Shown here: in pieces, positions 42,683 through 53,064 of the stretch
Numbering within the stretch: the first letter of the stretch is position 1
Layout: each line of letters begins with the position of its first letter
Assembly (NCBI RefSeq): GCF_018449475.1
Contig: NZ_JAHCQH010000014.1
Location: 124,001-188,000 of the forward strand
Source: Ancylobacter radicis
GTDB taxonomy: Bacteria; Pseudomonadota; Alphaproteobacteria; Rhizobiales; Xanthobacteraceae
Reading direction: 5' to 3'
Length of the DNA: 64,000 nt
Position numbers and translations under genes: made by a program
The notes under the pieces: model-generated
Databases searched by the model: none
What the model saw: the letters and a program-made list of their open reading frames with translations, nothing else
What the model was told of the DNA's origin: nothing

Positions 42683-42946
42683 ATGGATGACGGGGTTCTC
42701 GCAGCCCTGATGGAAGCCTCCGCCGTCGGTTGGGCGGGGGCGCTAGTGGGTGCCGCCTTCGGCGCGCTCGAATGGTTCATTCTGCCGGGGATCGTCGAAA
42801 CGTCGATCCGCGGTTCCAAGGAAGCCCGCAAGCTGAACCAGGATCAGCTTGAGGGTGTCATTTCATGGTGGAAGACGGTGATCCGGGTATTCGCCGTTTC
42901 GATGCCGCTGGTGGGCTTTGGGCTCGCCGCGGCCATGGCCGAGTGA
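42683..42946 (+). CDS. Extra membrane protein embedded in the nuo operon, unknown function
   Basis: 87 residues; starts directly after the nuoH stop and ends 10 bases before nuoI, so it is clearly within the operon. Two hydrophobic segments (about 14-35 and 67-84) flank a polar stretch ([26 protein letters not shown]). It is not one of the 14 standard subunits, and no known assembly factor comes to mind. Reasonable ideas are an accessory subunit or an assembly or quinone-channel partner of NuoH, but nothing shows it. Confidence 0.75.
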   Translation: MDDGVLAALMEASAVGWAGALVGAAFGALEWFILPGIVETSIRGSKEARKLNQDQLEGVISWWKTVIRVFAVSMPLVGFGLAAAMAE

Positions 42947-42956
42947 GGAGAGCGAC

Positions 42957-43445
42957 ATGAGATTGGATCTGGCGGCCCGCCAGCTGCTGCTCACCGAGTT
43001 TGTCTCGGCGTTCTTCCTGGCGATGCGCTATTTCTTCAAGCCGAAGGCGACGCTGAACTACCCCTTCGAGAAGGGGCCAGTGAGCCCGCGCTTCCGCGGC
43101 GAGCACGCGCTGCGCCGCTATCCCAACGGTGAGGAGCGGTGCATCGCCTGCAAGCTGTGCGAGGCGATCTGCCCGGCGCAGGCCATCACCATCGAGGCCG
43201 GCCCGCGCCGCAATGACGGCACGCGCCGCACCACCCGTTACGACATCGACATGGTGAAGTGCATCTATTGCGGCTTCTGCCAGGAGGCCTGCCCGGTCGA
43301 TGCGATCGTCGAGGGACCGAACTTCGAGTTCGCCACCGAAACGCGCGAAGAACTCTACTACGACAAGGCCAAGCTGCTCGCGAATGGCGACCGCTGGGAG
43401 CGCGAGATTGCGCGCAACATGGCGCTCGACGCGCCGTATCGCTGA
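42957..43445 (+). CDS. nuoI: NADH-quinone oxidoreductase subunit I
   Basis: 162 residues from the ATG at 42957 (GAGGAG upstream). Two ferredoxin motifs carry clusters N6a and N6b: C62xxC65xxC68xxxC72 ([12 protein letters not shown]) and C102xxC105xxC108xxxC112 ([12 protein letters not shown]). It passes electrons from NuoG to NuoB. A 103-base gap follows before nuoJ. Confidence 0.97.
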   Translation: MRLDLAARQLLLTEFVSAFFLAMRYFFKPKATLNYPFEKGPVSPRFRGEHALRRYPNGEERCIACKLCEAICPAQAITIEAGPRRNDGTRRTTRYDIDMVKCIYCGFCQEACPVDAIVEGPNFEFATETREELYYDKAKLLANGDRWEREIARNMALDAPYR

Positions 43446-43548
43446 CCGCGCAGGGGATGGACGACGTGAAGACCATAACGAGACAAGCCGCCAAGGCTGC
43501 CGGCGCGCAACGCGACCAGCGGGCCGGGATGACTGGGGGGTGCCGGGC

Positions 43549-44154
43549 ATGAGCCTCGCCGCGCTGTTCTTCTATCTTTTCGCCGGGGTGGCGGTCGCCT
43601 CGGCCTTCATGGTCATCGCGTCGCGGAACCCCGTTCATTCGGTGCTGTTCCTGATCCTGACCTTCGTCAACGCCTCCGGCCTGTTCATCCTGATCGGCGC
43701 GGAATTCCTCGCGATGCTGCTGGTCGTCGTCTATGTCGGCGCGGTCGCGGTGCTGTTCCTGTTCGTCGTCATGATGCTCGACGTCGATTTCGTGGAGCTG
43801 CGTCAGGGCTTCCTGCAATATCTGCCGGTCGGCGTGCTGGTCGGCCTCGTCTTCCTCGCCGAGCTGGTGCTGGTGTTCGGCTCCTGGAGTTTCGGCGAGG
43901 GCGTGACCGGCGCGGTCGCCACCGTGGTGAGCGACGTGCCGAACACGGTGCAGATCGGCCGCGTGCTCTATACCGAGTATGTCTATTTCTTCCAGGCGGC
44001 CGGTCTCATCCTGCTCGTCGCCATGATCGGCGCCATCGTGCTGACGCTCCGCCACAAGGAGAACGTCAAGCGCCAGAGCATCCCGGTCCAGAACGCACGC
44101 ACCAAGGCGACGGCGATGGACGTCGTCAAGGTGCCCTCCGGCAAGGGGCTCTGA
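43549..44154 (+). CDS. nuoJ: NADH-quinone oxidoreductase subunit J
   Basis: 201 residues with five hydrophobic segments. Contains the glycine-tyrosine-rich LVVVYVGAVAVLFLFVVMMLDV, the third helix of the family, whose pi-bulge is involved in coupling. Start at the ATG at 43549; upstream reading frames overlap nuoI and are shadows. Confidence 0.96.
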   Translation: MSLAALFFYLFAGVAVASAFMVIASRNPVHSVLFLILTFVNASGLFILIGAEFLAMLLVVVYVGAVAVLFLFVVMMLDVDFVELRQGFLQYLPVGVLVGLVFLAELVLVFGSWSFGEGVTGAVATVVSDVPNTVQIGRVLYTEYVYFFQAAGLILLVAMIGAIVLTLRHKENVKRQSIPVQNARTKATAMDVVKVPSGKGL

Positions 44155-44157
44155 GCC

Positions 44158-44466
44158 ATGGCGATCGGTCTTGGGCACTATCTTACCGTGGCGGCGATCC
44201 TGTTCACGCTCGGCACGCTCGGCATCTTCCTCAACCGGAAGAACGTCATCGTCATCCTGATGTCGGTCGAGCTGATCCTGCTGGCGGTAAACATCAACCT
44301 CGTCGCCTTCTCGGTCTTCCTCGGCAATATCACCGGCCAGATCTTCGCGCTGTTCGTGCTGACGGTCGCCGCCGCCGAGGCCGCCATCGGCCTCGCCATC
44401 CTCGTGGTGTTCTACCGCAACCGCGGTTCGATCGCCGTCGAGGACATCAACACGATGAAGGGCTGA
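44158..44466 (+). CDS. nuoK: NADH-quinone oxidoreductase subunit K
   Basis: 102 residues, three membrane helices. Conserved acidic residues are present in [15 protein letters not shown] and [19 protein letters not shown]. It is part of the E-channel of the membrane arm. Starts 3 bases after nuoJ. Confidence 0.97.
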   Translation: MAIGLGHYLTVAAILFTLGTLGIFLNRKNVIVILMSVELILLAVNINLVAFSVFLGNITGQIFALFVLTVAAAEAAIGLAILVVFYRNRGSIAVEDINTMKG

Positions 44467-44476
44467 GGGAGCCATC

Positions 44477-46405
44477 ATGTTTCAGGCGATTGTCTTCCTC
44501 CCCCTCGTCGGGTTCCTGATCGCGGGTCTGTTCGGGCGGATGCTCGGCGCCCGGGCGTCCGAGCTGATCACCACCGGCCTGCTGTTCGCCTCCGCCTTCT
44601 TCTCCTGGATCGTGTTCTTTCAGGTCGCCTTTGGCGGCCATGACGGCACGGTGGTGCTGTTCACCTGGATGGCCTCGGGCGATCTTCATGTGAACTGGGC
44701 GATCCGCGTCGACACGCTGACCGCGGTCATGCTCATTCTCGTGACCACCGTGTCCTCGCTCGTGCACCTCTATTCCATGGGGTATATGCACGAGGACCCG
44801 AGCCGTCCGCGCTTCTTCGCCTATCTCTCGCTGTTCACCTTCGCCATGCTGATGCTGGTGACCAGCGACAACCTGGTCCAGCTGTTCTTCGGCTGGGAAG
44901 GCGTGGGGCTGGCTTCCTATCTGCTGATCGGCTTCTGGTACGACAAGCCGTCCGCCTGCGCGGCCGCGATGAAGGCCTTCATCGTCAACCGCGTCGGCGA
45001 TTTCGGCTTCGCGCTCGGCATCTTCGCGGTCTATCTGATGACCGGCTCGGTCGCTTTCGAGCAGGTGTTCGCCGCCGCCCCGACGCTGATGGACAAGAAC
45101 ATCCTGTTCCTCGGCCATGAGTGGCACGCGCCGACGGTGATCTGCCTGCTGCTGTTCATCGGCGCCATGGGCAAGTCGGCCCAGCTCGGCCTGCACACCT
45201 GGCTGCCGGACGCGATGGAAGGCCCGACCCCGGTCTCGGCGCTCATTCACGCCGCCACCATGGTGACGGCCGGCGTCTTCATGGTCGCGCGCCTCTCGCC
45301 GCTGTTCGAGCTGTCGACCACCGCGCTCAACGTGGTGATGTTCGTCGGCGCCTCCACCGCCTTCTTCGCGGCGACGGTCGGCTGCGTGCAGAACGACATC
45401 AAGCGCGTCATCGCCTATTCGACCTGCTCGCAGCTCGGCTACATGTTCACCGCGCTCGGCGCCGGCGCCTATTCGGTCGGCGTGTTCCACCTGCTGACGC
45501 ACGGCTTCTTCAAGGCGCTGCTGTTCCTCGGTGCCGGCTCGGTCATCCACGCGATGCACCATGAGCAGGACATGCGGCACATGGGCGGCCTGTGGCGGAA
45601 GATCCCGTTCACCTATGTCACCATGCTGATCGGTGGCCTGGCGCTGACGGGTTTCCCCTTCACGGCCGGCTATTTCTCCAAGGACGCGATCATCGAGACC
45701 GCGTTCATGAGCCACAGCCCGATCTCGACCTATGCCTTCACGCTGACGGTTGGCGCGGCGCTGCTCACCTCGTTCTACACCTGGCGGCAGATGTTCATGA
45801 CCTTCCATGGCAAGCCGCACGATCATCATCATTACGAGCACGCGCATGAATCGCCGCTGACCATGCTGATCCCGCTGGGCGTTCTGTCGCTCGGCGCGCT
45901 GTTCGCCGGCATGATCCTCTACCCGTACTTTGTCGGGCACGACGTGGATCACTTCTTCCGCGAGTCGATCTTCATGGCCTCGGACAACAAGATCCTCGAG
46001 GAGATCCACCACATCCCGGCCTGGGCCAAGTGGTCGCCCACGGTGATGATGGCGCTCGGCTTCGTGGTTGCGTACTGGATGTATGTCGCCAACCCGTCGG
46101 TGCCGAAGGCGATCGCCAAGCAGAACGACGTCGGCTACCGCTTCCTGCTCAACAAATGGTACTTCGACGAACTCTATGACTTCCTGTTCGTCCGCCCGAC
46201 GCTCTGGATCGGCAAGTTCCTGTGGAAGCAGGGCGACGTGCGGGTCATTGACGGCTACGGCCCGAACGGCGTCTCCGCCCGCGTGATCGACGTCACCAAC
46301 CGGGTGGTCCGGCTGCAGACCGGCTATCTCTACCACTACGCCTTCGTGATGCTCGTCGGCGTCGCGGCCCTCATCACCTGGTTCATGTTCGGCGGGGCGC
46401 ACTGA
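44477..46405 (+). CDS. nuoL: NADH-quinone oxidoreductase subunit L
   Basis: 642 residues with about 15 hydrophobic segments and the lateral helix near the C-terminus. The Mrp antiporter-like core includes [24 protein letters not shown] and [28 protein letters not shown]. Distal proton channel of the membrane arm. Its stop shares the A of the nuoM ATG. Confidence 0.97.
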   Translation: MFQAIVFLPLVGFLIAGLFGRMLGARASELITTGLLFASAFFSWIVFFQVAFGGHDGTVVLFTWMASGDLHVNWAIRVDTLTAVMLILVTTVSSLVHLYSMGYMHEDPSRPRFFAYLSLFTFAMLMLVTSDNLVQLFFGWEGVGLASYLLIGFWYDKPSACAAAMKAFIVNRVGDFGFALGIFAVYLMTGSVAFEQVFAAAPTLMDKNILFLGHEWHAPTVICLLLFIGAMGKSAQLGLHTWLPDAMEGPTPVSALIHAATMVTAGVFMVARLSPLFELSTTALNVVMFVGASTAFFAATVGCVQNDIKRVIAYSTCSQLGYMFTALGAGAYSVGVFHLLTHGFFKALLFLGAGSVIHAMHHEQDMRHMGGLWRKIPFTYVTMLIGGLALTGFPFTAGYFSKDAIIETAFMSHSPISTYAFTLTVGAALLTSFYTWRQMFMTFHGKPHDHHHYEHAHESPLTMLIPLGVLSLGALFAGMILYPYFVGHDVDHFFRESIFMASDNKILEEIHHIPAWAKWSPTVMMALGFVVAYWMYVANPSVPKAIAKQNDVGYRFLLNKWYFDELYDFLFVRPTLWIGKFLWKQGDVRVIDGYGPNGVSARVIDVTNRVVRLQTGYLYHYAFVMLVGVAALITWFMFGGAH

Positions 46406-47919
46406 TGTACGACTGGCCCATCCTTTCGGTCGTCACCTTCCTGCCGCTGGTCGGCGCGCTGCTGATCGTCCTGATGATCCGCGGCGATGACGAGATCGCC
46501 CAGCGCAACACGCGCTGGGTCGCGCTCTGGGCGACGCTGGTGACCTTCGTCATCTCGCTGCTGCTGCTGGTCGGCTTCGATGTCGGCGGCACCGAGTTCC
46601 AGTTCGTCGAGAACACGCCCTGGCTTGGCGAGATCGCCAATTACCGCATGGGTGTGGACGGCATCTCGCTGCCCTTCGTGCTGCTGACCACGCTCCTGAT
46701 GCCGATGTGCATCCTGGCGAGCTGGGAGTCGATCAAGGTCCGCGTCAAGGAGTACATGATCTGCTTCCTGCTGCTCGAGACGCTGATGATCGGCACCTTC
46801 TCGTCGCTGGACCTGCTGCAGTTCTACATCTTCTTCGAAGGCGGCCTGATCCCGATGTTCCTCATCATCGGCATCTGGGGCGGCAAGCGGCGCATCTACG
46901 CGACGTTCAAGTTCTTCCTCTACACGCTGGCCGGCTCCGTGCTCATGATGCTCGCCATCATGGCCATGTACTGGCAGGCCGGCACGACCGACATCGCCGC
47001 GCTGCTGAAGTTCGATTTCCCGGCGGGGATGCAGACCTGGCTCTGGCTCGCCTTCTTCGCCTCCTTCGCGGTGAAGATGCCGATGTGGCCGGTCCATACC
47101 TGGCTGCCCGACGCCCATGTCGAGGCGCCGACCGCCGGCTCGGTGATTCTGGCGGGCATCCTGCTGAAGATGGGCGGCTACGGCTTCCTGCGCTTCAGCC
47201 TGCCGATGTTCCCGGAGGCGTCGGCCTATTTCGCGCCCTTCGTCTTCACCCTCTCGGTGATCGCGATCATCTACACCTCGCTGGTCGCGCTGGTGCAGGA
47301 AGACATCAAGAAGCTGATCGCCTACTCCTCCATCGCCCATATGGGCTATGTGACGATGGGCATCTTCACCCTGACCCAGGAAGGCATCCAGGGCGCGGTG
47401 TTCCAGATGGTCAGCCACGGCTTCGTCTCGGGCGCGCTGTTCCTGTGCGTCGGCGTGGTCTATGACCGGATGCACACCCGCGAGATCGCCGCCTATGGCG
47501 GGCTCGTGCACCGCATGCCGATCTACGCCACGGTGTTCATGATCTTCACCATGGCCAATGTCGGCCTGCCGGGCACGTCGGGCTTCATCGGTGAATTCCT
47601 CACTCTGCTCGCCGCCTTCGGCCGCAATAGCTGGGTCGCCCTGTTCGCCACCACCGGCGTCATCCTCTCCGCGGCCTATGCGCTCTGGCTGTACCGCCGG
47701 GTGATCTTCGGGCCGCTGGAGAAGGACAGCCTGAAGGGCATCCTCGATCTCAACGGCCGCGAGATGGTGTCGCTCGTCCCGCTGCTGTTCTTCACCATCC
47801 TGTTCGGCGTGTGGCCGCAGCCGATCCTCGACGCCTGCAATGTGGCGGTAGGCGCGATTGTCGCGCGTGCCGACATGGCAGCCGACGCGATCAAGGCCGC
47901 GAGCCTGGTGCTGCCTTGA
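46405..47919 (+). CDS. nuoM: NADH-quinone oxidoreductase subunit M
   Basis: 504 residues, about 14 hydrophobic segments. Antiporter-like motifs [20 protein letters not shown] and [31 protein letters not shown]. Overlaps nuoL by one base. Middle proton-pumping unit of complex I. Confidence 0.97.
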   Translation: MYDWPILSVVTFLPLVGALLIVLMIRGDDEIAQRNTRWVALWATLVTFVISLLLLVGFDVGGTEFQFVENTPWLGEIANYRMGVDGISLPFVLLTTLLMPMCILASWESIKVRVKEYMICFLLLETLMIGTFSSLDLLQFYIFFEGGLIPMFLIIGIWGGKRRIYATFKFFLYTLAGSVLMMLAIMAMYWQAGTTDIAALLKFDFPAGMQTWLWLAFFASFAVKMPMWPVHTWLPDAHVEAPTAGSVILAGILLKMGGYGFLRFSLPMFPEASAYFAPFVFTLSVIAIIYTSLVALVQEDIKKLIAYSSIAHMGYVTMGIFTLTQEGIQGAVFQMVSHGFVSGALFLCVGVVYDRMHTREIAAYGGLVHRMPIYATVFMIFTMANVGLPGTSGFIGEFLTLLAAFGRNSWVALFATTGVILSAAYALWLYRRVIFGPLEKDSLKGILDLNGREMVSLVPLLFFTILFGVWPQPILDACNVAVGAIVARADMAADAIKAASLVLP

Positions 47920-47950
47920 AACGTGACCTGATGACCGCGGAGCCCCGCCA

Positions 47951-49378
47951 ATGACCTTCTCCCTTGCCGCGCTCGGCCCCGCGCTGCCCGAATTGCTGCT
48001 GGCCGTCTCCGCCATCGCGCTGATCCTGTTCGGCGCGATCGTCGGGCCGAAGTCGACCGACATGGTCAACGGCTTCGCGCTGGCCGCGATCTTCGCCGCG
48101 CTGGTCCTCGTCGTCCTCGGCCCGTCCGAGGCGGTGCTGTTCAATGGCAGCTTCCAGGTGGACGCCTATTCGCGCTTCCTGAAGGTGCTGGCGCTGATCG
48201 GCGCCGGCGCCACGCTCGCCATGTCGGTGGACTGGCTGAAGATCGAGAAGCAGAGCCGCTTCGAGTTCGCCATCCTGGTCCTGCTCTCGACGCTCGGCAT
48301 GATGATGCTGATCTCGGCGGGTGACCTGATCGCGCTCTATATGGGGCTCGAACTGATGAGCCTGGCGCTCTATGTCATCGCCGCGAACAACCGGGATTCG
48401 GTGCGCTCCACCGAAGCCGGCCTCAAATACTTCGTCCTCGGCGCGCTCTCCTCGGGCATGCTGCTGTACGGCGCCTCGCTGATCTACGGCTTCACCGGCT
48501 CGGTGAACTTCGCCCAGATCGCCAATGCGGCGCGCGAGCCCTCGCTCGGCCTCGTCTTCGGCATCGTGTTCGTCTTCGCCGGCCTCTGCTTCAAGGTGTC
48601 GGCGGTGCCGTTCCACATGTGGACGCCGGACGTCTATGAGGGCGCCCCGGCGCCGGTCACGGCCTTCTTCGCGGCCGCCCCGAAGGTCGCCGCCATGGCG
48701 GTGTTCGTGCGCTTCACCATGGAAGCCCTGCCGCATGTCGTGCACCAGTGGCAGCAGATCATCGTCTTCGTCTCGATCGCCTCCATGGCGCTCGGCTCCT
48801 TCGCGGCGATCGGCCAGCGCAACCTCAAGCGCCTGATGGCCTATTCCTCGATCGGCCATATGGGCTACGCGCTGGTCGGCCTCGCCGCCGGCACGGAGCA
48901 GGGCGTGCGCGGCGTACTGGTCTACATGACCGTCTATATGGCGATGACGCTCGGCACCTTCGCCTGCATCCTGTCGATGCGCCGCAAGGACGGCATGGTG
49001 GAGAATTATGACGAGCTGGCCGGCCTCGCCCGCACCAGCCCGATCAAGGCCTTCATGCTGGCGGCGCTGATGTTCTCGCTCGCCGGCATCCCGCCGCTCG
49101 CCGGCTTCCTCGCCAAGTACTATGTCTTCCTCGCCGCCATCGAGTCCGGGCTCTACGCCCTCGCGGTGATCGGCGTGCTCTCCAGCGTGGTCGGCGCGTT
49201 CTATTATCTGCGCATCGTCAAGGTGATGTATTTCGACGAGCCGGCGGCGGCCTTCGAGCCCATGCCGGGCGAGCTGCGCGCCGTGCTGGCCGTCTCCGGC
49301 CTGTTCACCCTGTTGCTGTTCGTCTATCCGGCGCCCCTGCTGGCGGCGGCGGGTGTGGCGGCGCGGGCGCTTTTCTGA
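47951..49378 (+). CDS. nuoN: NADH-quinone oxidoreductase subunit N
   Basis: 475 residues, about 14 hydrophobic segments. Contains the family motif [35 protein letters not shown] and [18 protein letters not shown]. Proximal antiporter-like channel. It is the last nuo gene; birA follows after two bases. Confidence 0.97.
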   Translation: MTFSLAALGPALPELLLAVSAIALILFGAIVGPKSTDMVNGFALAAIFAALVLVVLGPSEAVLFNGSFQVDAYSRFLKVLALIGAGATLAMSVDWLKIEKQSRFEFAILVLLSTLGMMMLISAGDLIALYMGLELMSLALYVIAANNRDSVRSTEAGLKYFVLGALSSGMLLYGASLIYGFTGSVNFAQIANAAREPSLGLVFGIVFVFAGLCFKVSAVPFHMWTPDVYEGAPAPVTAFFAAAPKVAAMAVFVRFTMEALPHVVHQWQQIIVFVSIASMALGSFAAIGQRNLKRLMAYSSIGHMGYALVGLAAGTEQGVRGVLVYMTVYMAMTLGTFACILSMRRKDGMVENYDELAGLARTSPIKAFMLAALMFSLAGIPPLAGFLAKYYVFLAAIESGLYALAVIGVLSSVVGAFYYLRIVKVMYFDEPAAAFEPMPGELRAVLAVSGLFTLLLFVYPAPLLAAAGVAARALF

Positions 49379-49380
49379 GG

Positions 49381-50151
49381 ATGGCAGGGTCTTCGGGCGC
49401 GCCATCATCGGGCGCAACGCCTGTCGTTCGTTTCGACGAGATCGGCTCCACCAATGCGGAGGCGCTGGCCCGGGCAACCGGGCCGGCGCCTTGCTGGTTC
49501 GTGGCCTGCCGCCAGACGCAGGGCAGGGGCCGGCGCGGGCGGGTCTGGTCGTCCGAGCCGGGCAATCTCTATGCCTCGCTGCTGCTGGTGCAGCCGGCGC
49601 CGTCGGCGCGGCTGCCGGAGCTGTGCTTCGTCGCCTCGCTGGCGCTGCACGACGCGGTGCGGGACGTTACCGGCATCGATCCCTTGCGCATCGGCCTGAA
49701 ATGGCCGAATGACGTGCAGATCGACGGTTCCAAGCTCGCGGGCATTCTCATCGAGGGTACGGTCCTGCCGGATGCGCGCAATGCGGCGGTGATCGGCTTC
49801 GGGGTCAACTGCGCCCACCATCCGCTGGACGCGCCCTATCCGACCACCGATCTCGGTGCGTCCGGCTTTCCCACCGATCCGGTGAGCCTGCTTGCCGCGC
49901 TGGACGCGGCGATGCGGGCGCGGCTGGCGCAATGGGACGGCGGACGCGGTTTTGAAGCGACGCGCGAGGCGTGGCTGCGCCGTGCGCCGGGCGTCGGGCG
50001 GGCCGTGACCGTTCGTCTCGGCGAGCGCGAGACGCATGGCATCTTCGAGGCACTGGATGTTTCCGGTGCTATGGTTCTGCGACGCGCCGATGGCGCACGC
50101 GAGACGATCAATGCCGGAGACGTGTTTCCCGCGCCCGGCCTGCAGGCTTGA
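49381..50151 (+). CDS. birA: Biotin-[acetyl-CoA-carboxylase] ligase
   Basis: 256 residues, without an N-terminal DNA-binding domain, so a pure ligase (group I). Biotin-binding loop GRGRRGRVW at residues 48-56, KWPNDV near 107, and GFGVNCAHHP near 140. It activates biotin and joins it to the acetyl-CoA carboxylase carrier. The start lies two bases after nuoN, so it is probably co-transcribed with the nuo operon, as in many alphaproteobacteria. Confidence 0.93.
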   Translation: MAGSSGAPSSGATPVVRFDEIGSTNAEALARATGPAPCWFVACRQTQGRGRRGRVWSSEPGNLYASLLLVQPAPSARLPELCFVASLALHDAVRDVTGIDPLRIGLKWPNDVQIDGSKLAGILIEGTVLPDARNAAVIGFGVNCAHHPLDAPYPTTDLGASGFPTDPVSLLAALDAAMRARLAQWDGGRGFEATREAWLRRAPGVGRAVTVRLGERETHGIFEALDVSGAMVLRRADGARETINAGDVFPAPGLQA

Positions 50152-50162
50152 AAGGCAACTGA

Positions 50163-51851
50163 GTGAACAAATCGACGGAGGAGCTGGTGTTCGCGCCGCT
50201 GGGCGGCGTGGGCGAGATCGGCATGAATCTGGGCCTGTATGGGTTCGGCCCCCGCCAGCGGCGCAAATGGCTGGCGGTCGATCTCGGCATTTCCTTCGCC
50301 TCGCCGGATGTGCCGGGCATCGACATCATCATGCCGGACGTCACCTTCCTGGAGCGCGAGCGCGAGCAGGGCAATCTCGTCGGTCTCGTGCTGACCCATG
50401 GCCATGAAGACCATGTGGGCGCCCTGGTCGATCTGTGGCCGCGTCTGGCCTGCCCGGTCTACACCACGCCCTTCACCCACGCGCTGGCGGAAGCCCGCCG
50501 GCTGAACGAGCCCGGCGCGCCGAAGATCCCGTTCCATGTCATCCCGAGCGGCGGGCGGGCGCAGATCGGCCCGTTCAACGTGGAATTCGTGCCGGTCGCC
50601 CATTCCATCCCCGACAGCCACTCGCTGGCCATTCGCACCTCGCTCGGCCTCGTGGTGCATACCGGCGACTGGAAGATCGACCCCACCCCGGTGGTCGGCA
50701 ATGTCACCGATCCCGCGCGGTTCATGGCGCTGGGCGATGAGGGCGTGCGGGCGATCATCTGCGATTCGACCAACGCCATCCGCGAGGGCATCTCGCCCTC
50801 CGAGACCGACGTGCAGCATGTTCTCGCCGAATTGATCGCCAAGGCGCCGGCCCGCGTCGCGGTGACGACCTTCGCCTCGAATGTCGCGCGCATCCGCTCC
50901 ATCGCCGAGGCGGCGATCCGCAACGGGCGTGAGGTGGTGCTGGTCGGCCGCGCGATGGAGCGCGTCATCGGCGTCGCCCGCGAGCAGCGCCTGCTGGACG
51001 GGCTTCCCGCCTTCCGCTCGGCCGATGCCTATGGCTTCCTGCCGCGCGACAAGGTGGTGGCCATCCTCACGGGTAGCCAGGGCGAACCTCGCGCCGCGCT
51101 GGCCCGCATCGCCGATGACGATCATCCCGAGATCGCGCTGTCGCCCGGCGATCACGTCATCCTGTCCTCGCGCACCATTCCCGGCAATGAGCGGGCGGTG
51201 AACCGCATCATCAACTCGCTGATTCTTCAGGGCGTAAAGGTGCTGACCGACCGTGACGCGCTGGTGCATGTCTCCGGCCATCCGCGCCGGGGCGAACTGG
51301 AGCAGATGTACAAGTGGCTGCGCCCGCAGGTCTCCGTGCCCGTGCATGGCGAACCGCTGCATCTGTCCGAGCATGCGGAACTGGCGCGCGGCATGGGCGT
51401 GCGCGAGGTGGTGCGCCTCGTCGATGGCGACGTGGTGCGCCTGATCAGCGCCGATCCCTCGCTGAGCGCCGAGGTGATCGAGGAAATCCCCTTCGGCCGG
51501 CTCTACAAGGACGGCCATGTGCTCATCAAGGCGGCCGATGCCGCCGTCGCCGAGCGCCGCCGCCTGTCCTTCGCCGGCCTCGTCTCGGTGGCGGTCGCCA
51601 TGACCGCCAAGGGCGAGGTGGTGGGCGATCCGATGATCGACCTGTCCGGCCTGCCGGAGCACGGCGTCGGCGGCAAGCTGCTCGACGAGGTGATCGAGGA
51701 CGCGATCCTCGACTGCCTCGACGGCCTGCCCAAGGCGCGCCGGCGCGATCCCGACGCGGTTGCCGAAACGCTCACCCGCGCGGTGCGCAATTCGGTCAAT
51801 CAGGCGTGGGGCAAGAAGCCGCTCTGCCATGTGCTGGTGATCACGGTATGA
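50163..51851 (+). CDS. rnj: Ribonuclease J
   Basis: 562 residues from a GTG at 50163. The metallo-beta-lactamase motif THGHEDH (H79, H81, D83, H84) and a second metal site near 140, followed by the beta-CASP region (TGSQGEPRAALARIA) and HVSGHPRRGELEQMYKWLRPQVSVPVHGEPLHL, identify an RNase J. It degrades mRNA 5' to 3' and endonucleolytically, and processes rRNA. The nuoN-birA-rnj order is shared by Hyphomicrobiales. Confidence 0.95.
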   Translation: MNKSTEELVFAPLGGVGEIGMNLGLYGFGPRQRRKWLAVDLGISFASPDVPGIDIIMPDVTFLEREREQGNLVGLVLTHGHEDHVGALVDLWPRLACPVYTTPFTHALAEARRLNEPGAPKIPFHVIPSGGRAQIGPFNVEFVPVAHSIPDSHSLAIRTSLGLVVHTGDWKIDPTPVVGNVTDPARFMALGDEGVRAIICDSTNAIREGISPSETDVQHVLAELIAKAPARVAVTTFASNVARIRSIAEAAIRNGREVVLVGRAMERVIGVAREQRLLDGLPAFRSADAYGFLPRDKVVAILTGSQGEPRAALARIADDDHPEIALSPGDHVILSSRTIPGNERAVNRIINSLILQGVKVLTDRDALVHVSGHPRRGELEQMYKWLRPQVSVPVHGEPLHLSEHAELARGMGVREVVRLVDGDVVRLISADPSLSAEVIEEIPFGRLYKDGHVLIKAADAAVAERRRLSFAGLVSVAVAMTAKGEVVGDPMIDLSGLPEHGVGGKLLDEVIEDAILDCLDGLPKARRRDPDAVAETLTRAVRNSVNQAWGKKPLCHVLVITV

Positions 51852-51940
51852 ACGGCTGACGTAGAAGCGGTGCCCCGCGCGCCAGGGCGGGCGGGGCATA
51901 GGCGGGACTGATCCCGCGAGCCTATGCCGGGAGCCTTTGC

Positions 51941-52345
51941 ATGATCGGCCGCCTGAACCACGTCGCCCTTGCCGTGCCGGACCTCGCCGCCGCCATCGCG
52001 ACTTATCGCGACACGCTCGGCGCCGAGGTGTCGGCCATCGTCCCCCAGCCCGAGCATGGGGTGAACACCGTCTTCGTGATGCTGCCCAACACCAAGGTCG
52101 AGTTGCTCGGCGCGTTGGGGGAGGGCTCGCCGATCGCGAAATTCCTCGAGCGCAATCCCGAGGGCGGCATCCATCACCTCTGCTATGAGGTGGACGACAT
52201 CCTCGCCGCGCGCGACCGGCTGACCGCGGCCGGCGCGCGGGTGCTGGGCACCGGCGAGCCGCGCATCGGCGCCCATGGCAAGCCGGTGCTGTTCCTGCAT
52301 CCCAAGGATTTCCTCGGGACGCTGGTCGAACTCGAACAGGCGTGA
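51941..52345 (+). CDS. mce: Methylmalonyl-CoA epimerase
   Basis: 134 residues, a vicinal-oxygen-chelate fold: GRLNHVALAVPDLAAAIATYRDTLG with the metal His near residue 7, GGIHHLCYEVDDI, and LHPKDFLGTLVELEQ with the last metal Glu. It interconverts R- and S-methylmalonyl-CoA in propionate and branched-chain metabolism. Starts about 90 bases after rnj. Confidence 0.92.
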   Translation: MIGRLNHVALAVPDLAAAIATYRDTLGAEVSAIVPQPEHGVNTVFVMLPNTKVELLGALGEGSPIAKFLERNPEGGIHHLCYEVDDILAARDRLTAAGARVLGTGEPRIGAHGKPVLFLHPKDFLGTLVELEQA

Positions 52346-52354
52346 GGGCGGGTC

Positions 52355-52630
52355 ATGGGCGTCGGCACCTATATCGCGATCTATTTCATCGTCTGGTGGA
52401 CGGTGATCTTCACCGTGCTGCCCTGGGGCGTGCGCTCGCAGCACGAGGACGCTGTCATTGACGACGGCACCGAGCCCGGCGCGCCGCAGCGCCCGCTGCT
52501 GATCCGCAAGATGGTGATCACCAGCGTTGTCGCGGGGGTGATCGTCGGCCTGTTCGCATGGTCGGTGGAAACGGGCCGTCTGCGGCTCGACATGTTTCCC
52601 ATGCCGGTGAAGCTCTACCAGCCCGGCTAG
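52355..52630 (+). CDS. DUF1467 family membrane protein
   Basis: 91 residues: N-terminal helix (TYIAIYFIVWWTVIFTVLPWGVRSQ), then a polar loop with GTEPGAPQRPLLIRKM and a second helix (VITSVVAGVIVGLFAWSV). This is the DUF1467 family, common beside mce in alphaproteobacteria. Function unknown. Its start is 10 bases after mce, and a strong terminator follows. Confidence 0.88.
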   Translation: MGVGTYIAIYFIVWWTVIFTVLPWGVRSQHEDAVIDDGTEPGAPQRPLLIRKMVITSVVAGVIVGLFAWSVETGRLRLDMFPMPVKLYQPG

Positions 52631-52664
52631 GCGGCAAACGGCACAAACGGGACCTGAGGCAAAA

Positions 52665-52697
52665 AAAGAGGCGGGATCAGAGATCCCGCCCTCTTTG
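52665..52697. terminator. Bidirectional-type terminator after the nuo-birA-rnj-mce-DUF1467 block
   Basis: A stem of GCGGGATC/GATCCCGC around AGA, extended by AAAGAG/CTCTTT, has A-tract and T-tract flanks on both sides (AAAAAAAGAG and CTCTTTGTT). It closes the long rightward block before proS. Confidence 0.9.
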
Positions 52698-53064
52698 TTC
52701 TGAACGCCCGCGCCCGATTCCGTGTCGTTTCGACATCTGCCAGGGGGCTTTCTTTGCCGTCATTCCTCCCGAGACCTGGACCGGCATCGCGCTTACAGCG
52801 GCGGCTGGCGGACCTCTTTCTAGAGGCCGGCACCATAGATCAACAAAGCACAGCTTGTCATCCTTGCGTCGCAAAAGATCGATGGTGCAATGCAATAGGA
52901 AACGTTGCCATTACTTGGCAACCACCCCGGTCCCTTGCCTCGCCGGCGCCCGCCGCCGGGCCGCAAGGCGCTGCCGCGCGCGAGGGCTTGTATTTTGCTG
53001 ACCGATCCGGTTTCTGTCCGCCATTATTGATGGGCCTCGATCCGGCCGAATCGTGAGTTTGCCG
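52698..53064. other. Upstream region of proS, no gene supported
   Basis: 367 bases. It holds an inverted repeat GTTGCC-N7-GGCAAC (52904-52922). Overlapping reading frames on both strands look like shadows with no ribosome sites. A promoter for proS is expected; I cannot choose a convincing -35/-10 pair. Confidence 0.4.

Noticed and set aside
43457-43552. 31-codon ORF between nuoI and nuoJ
   Set aside because: It has only a weak ribosome site and overlaps the nuoJ start; the rest of the gap looks non-coding, but I could not exclude a very small peptide.
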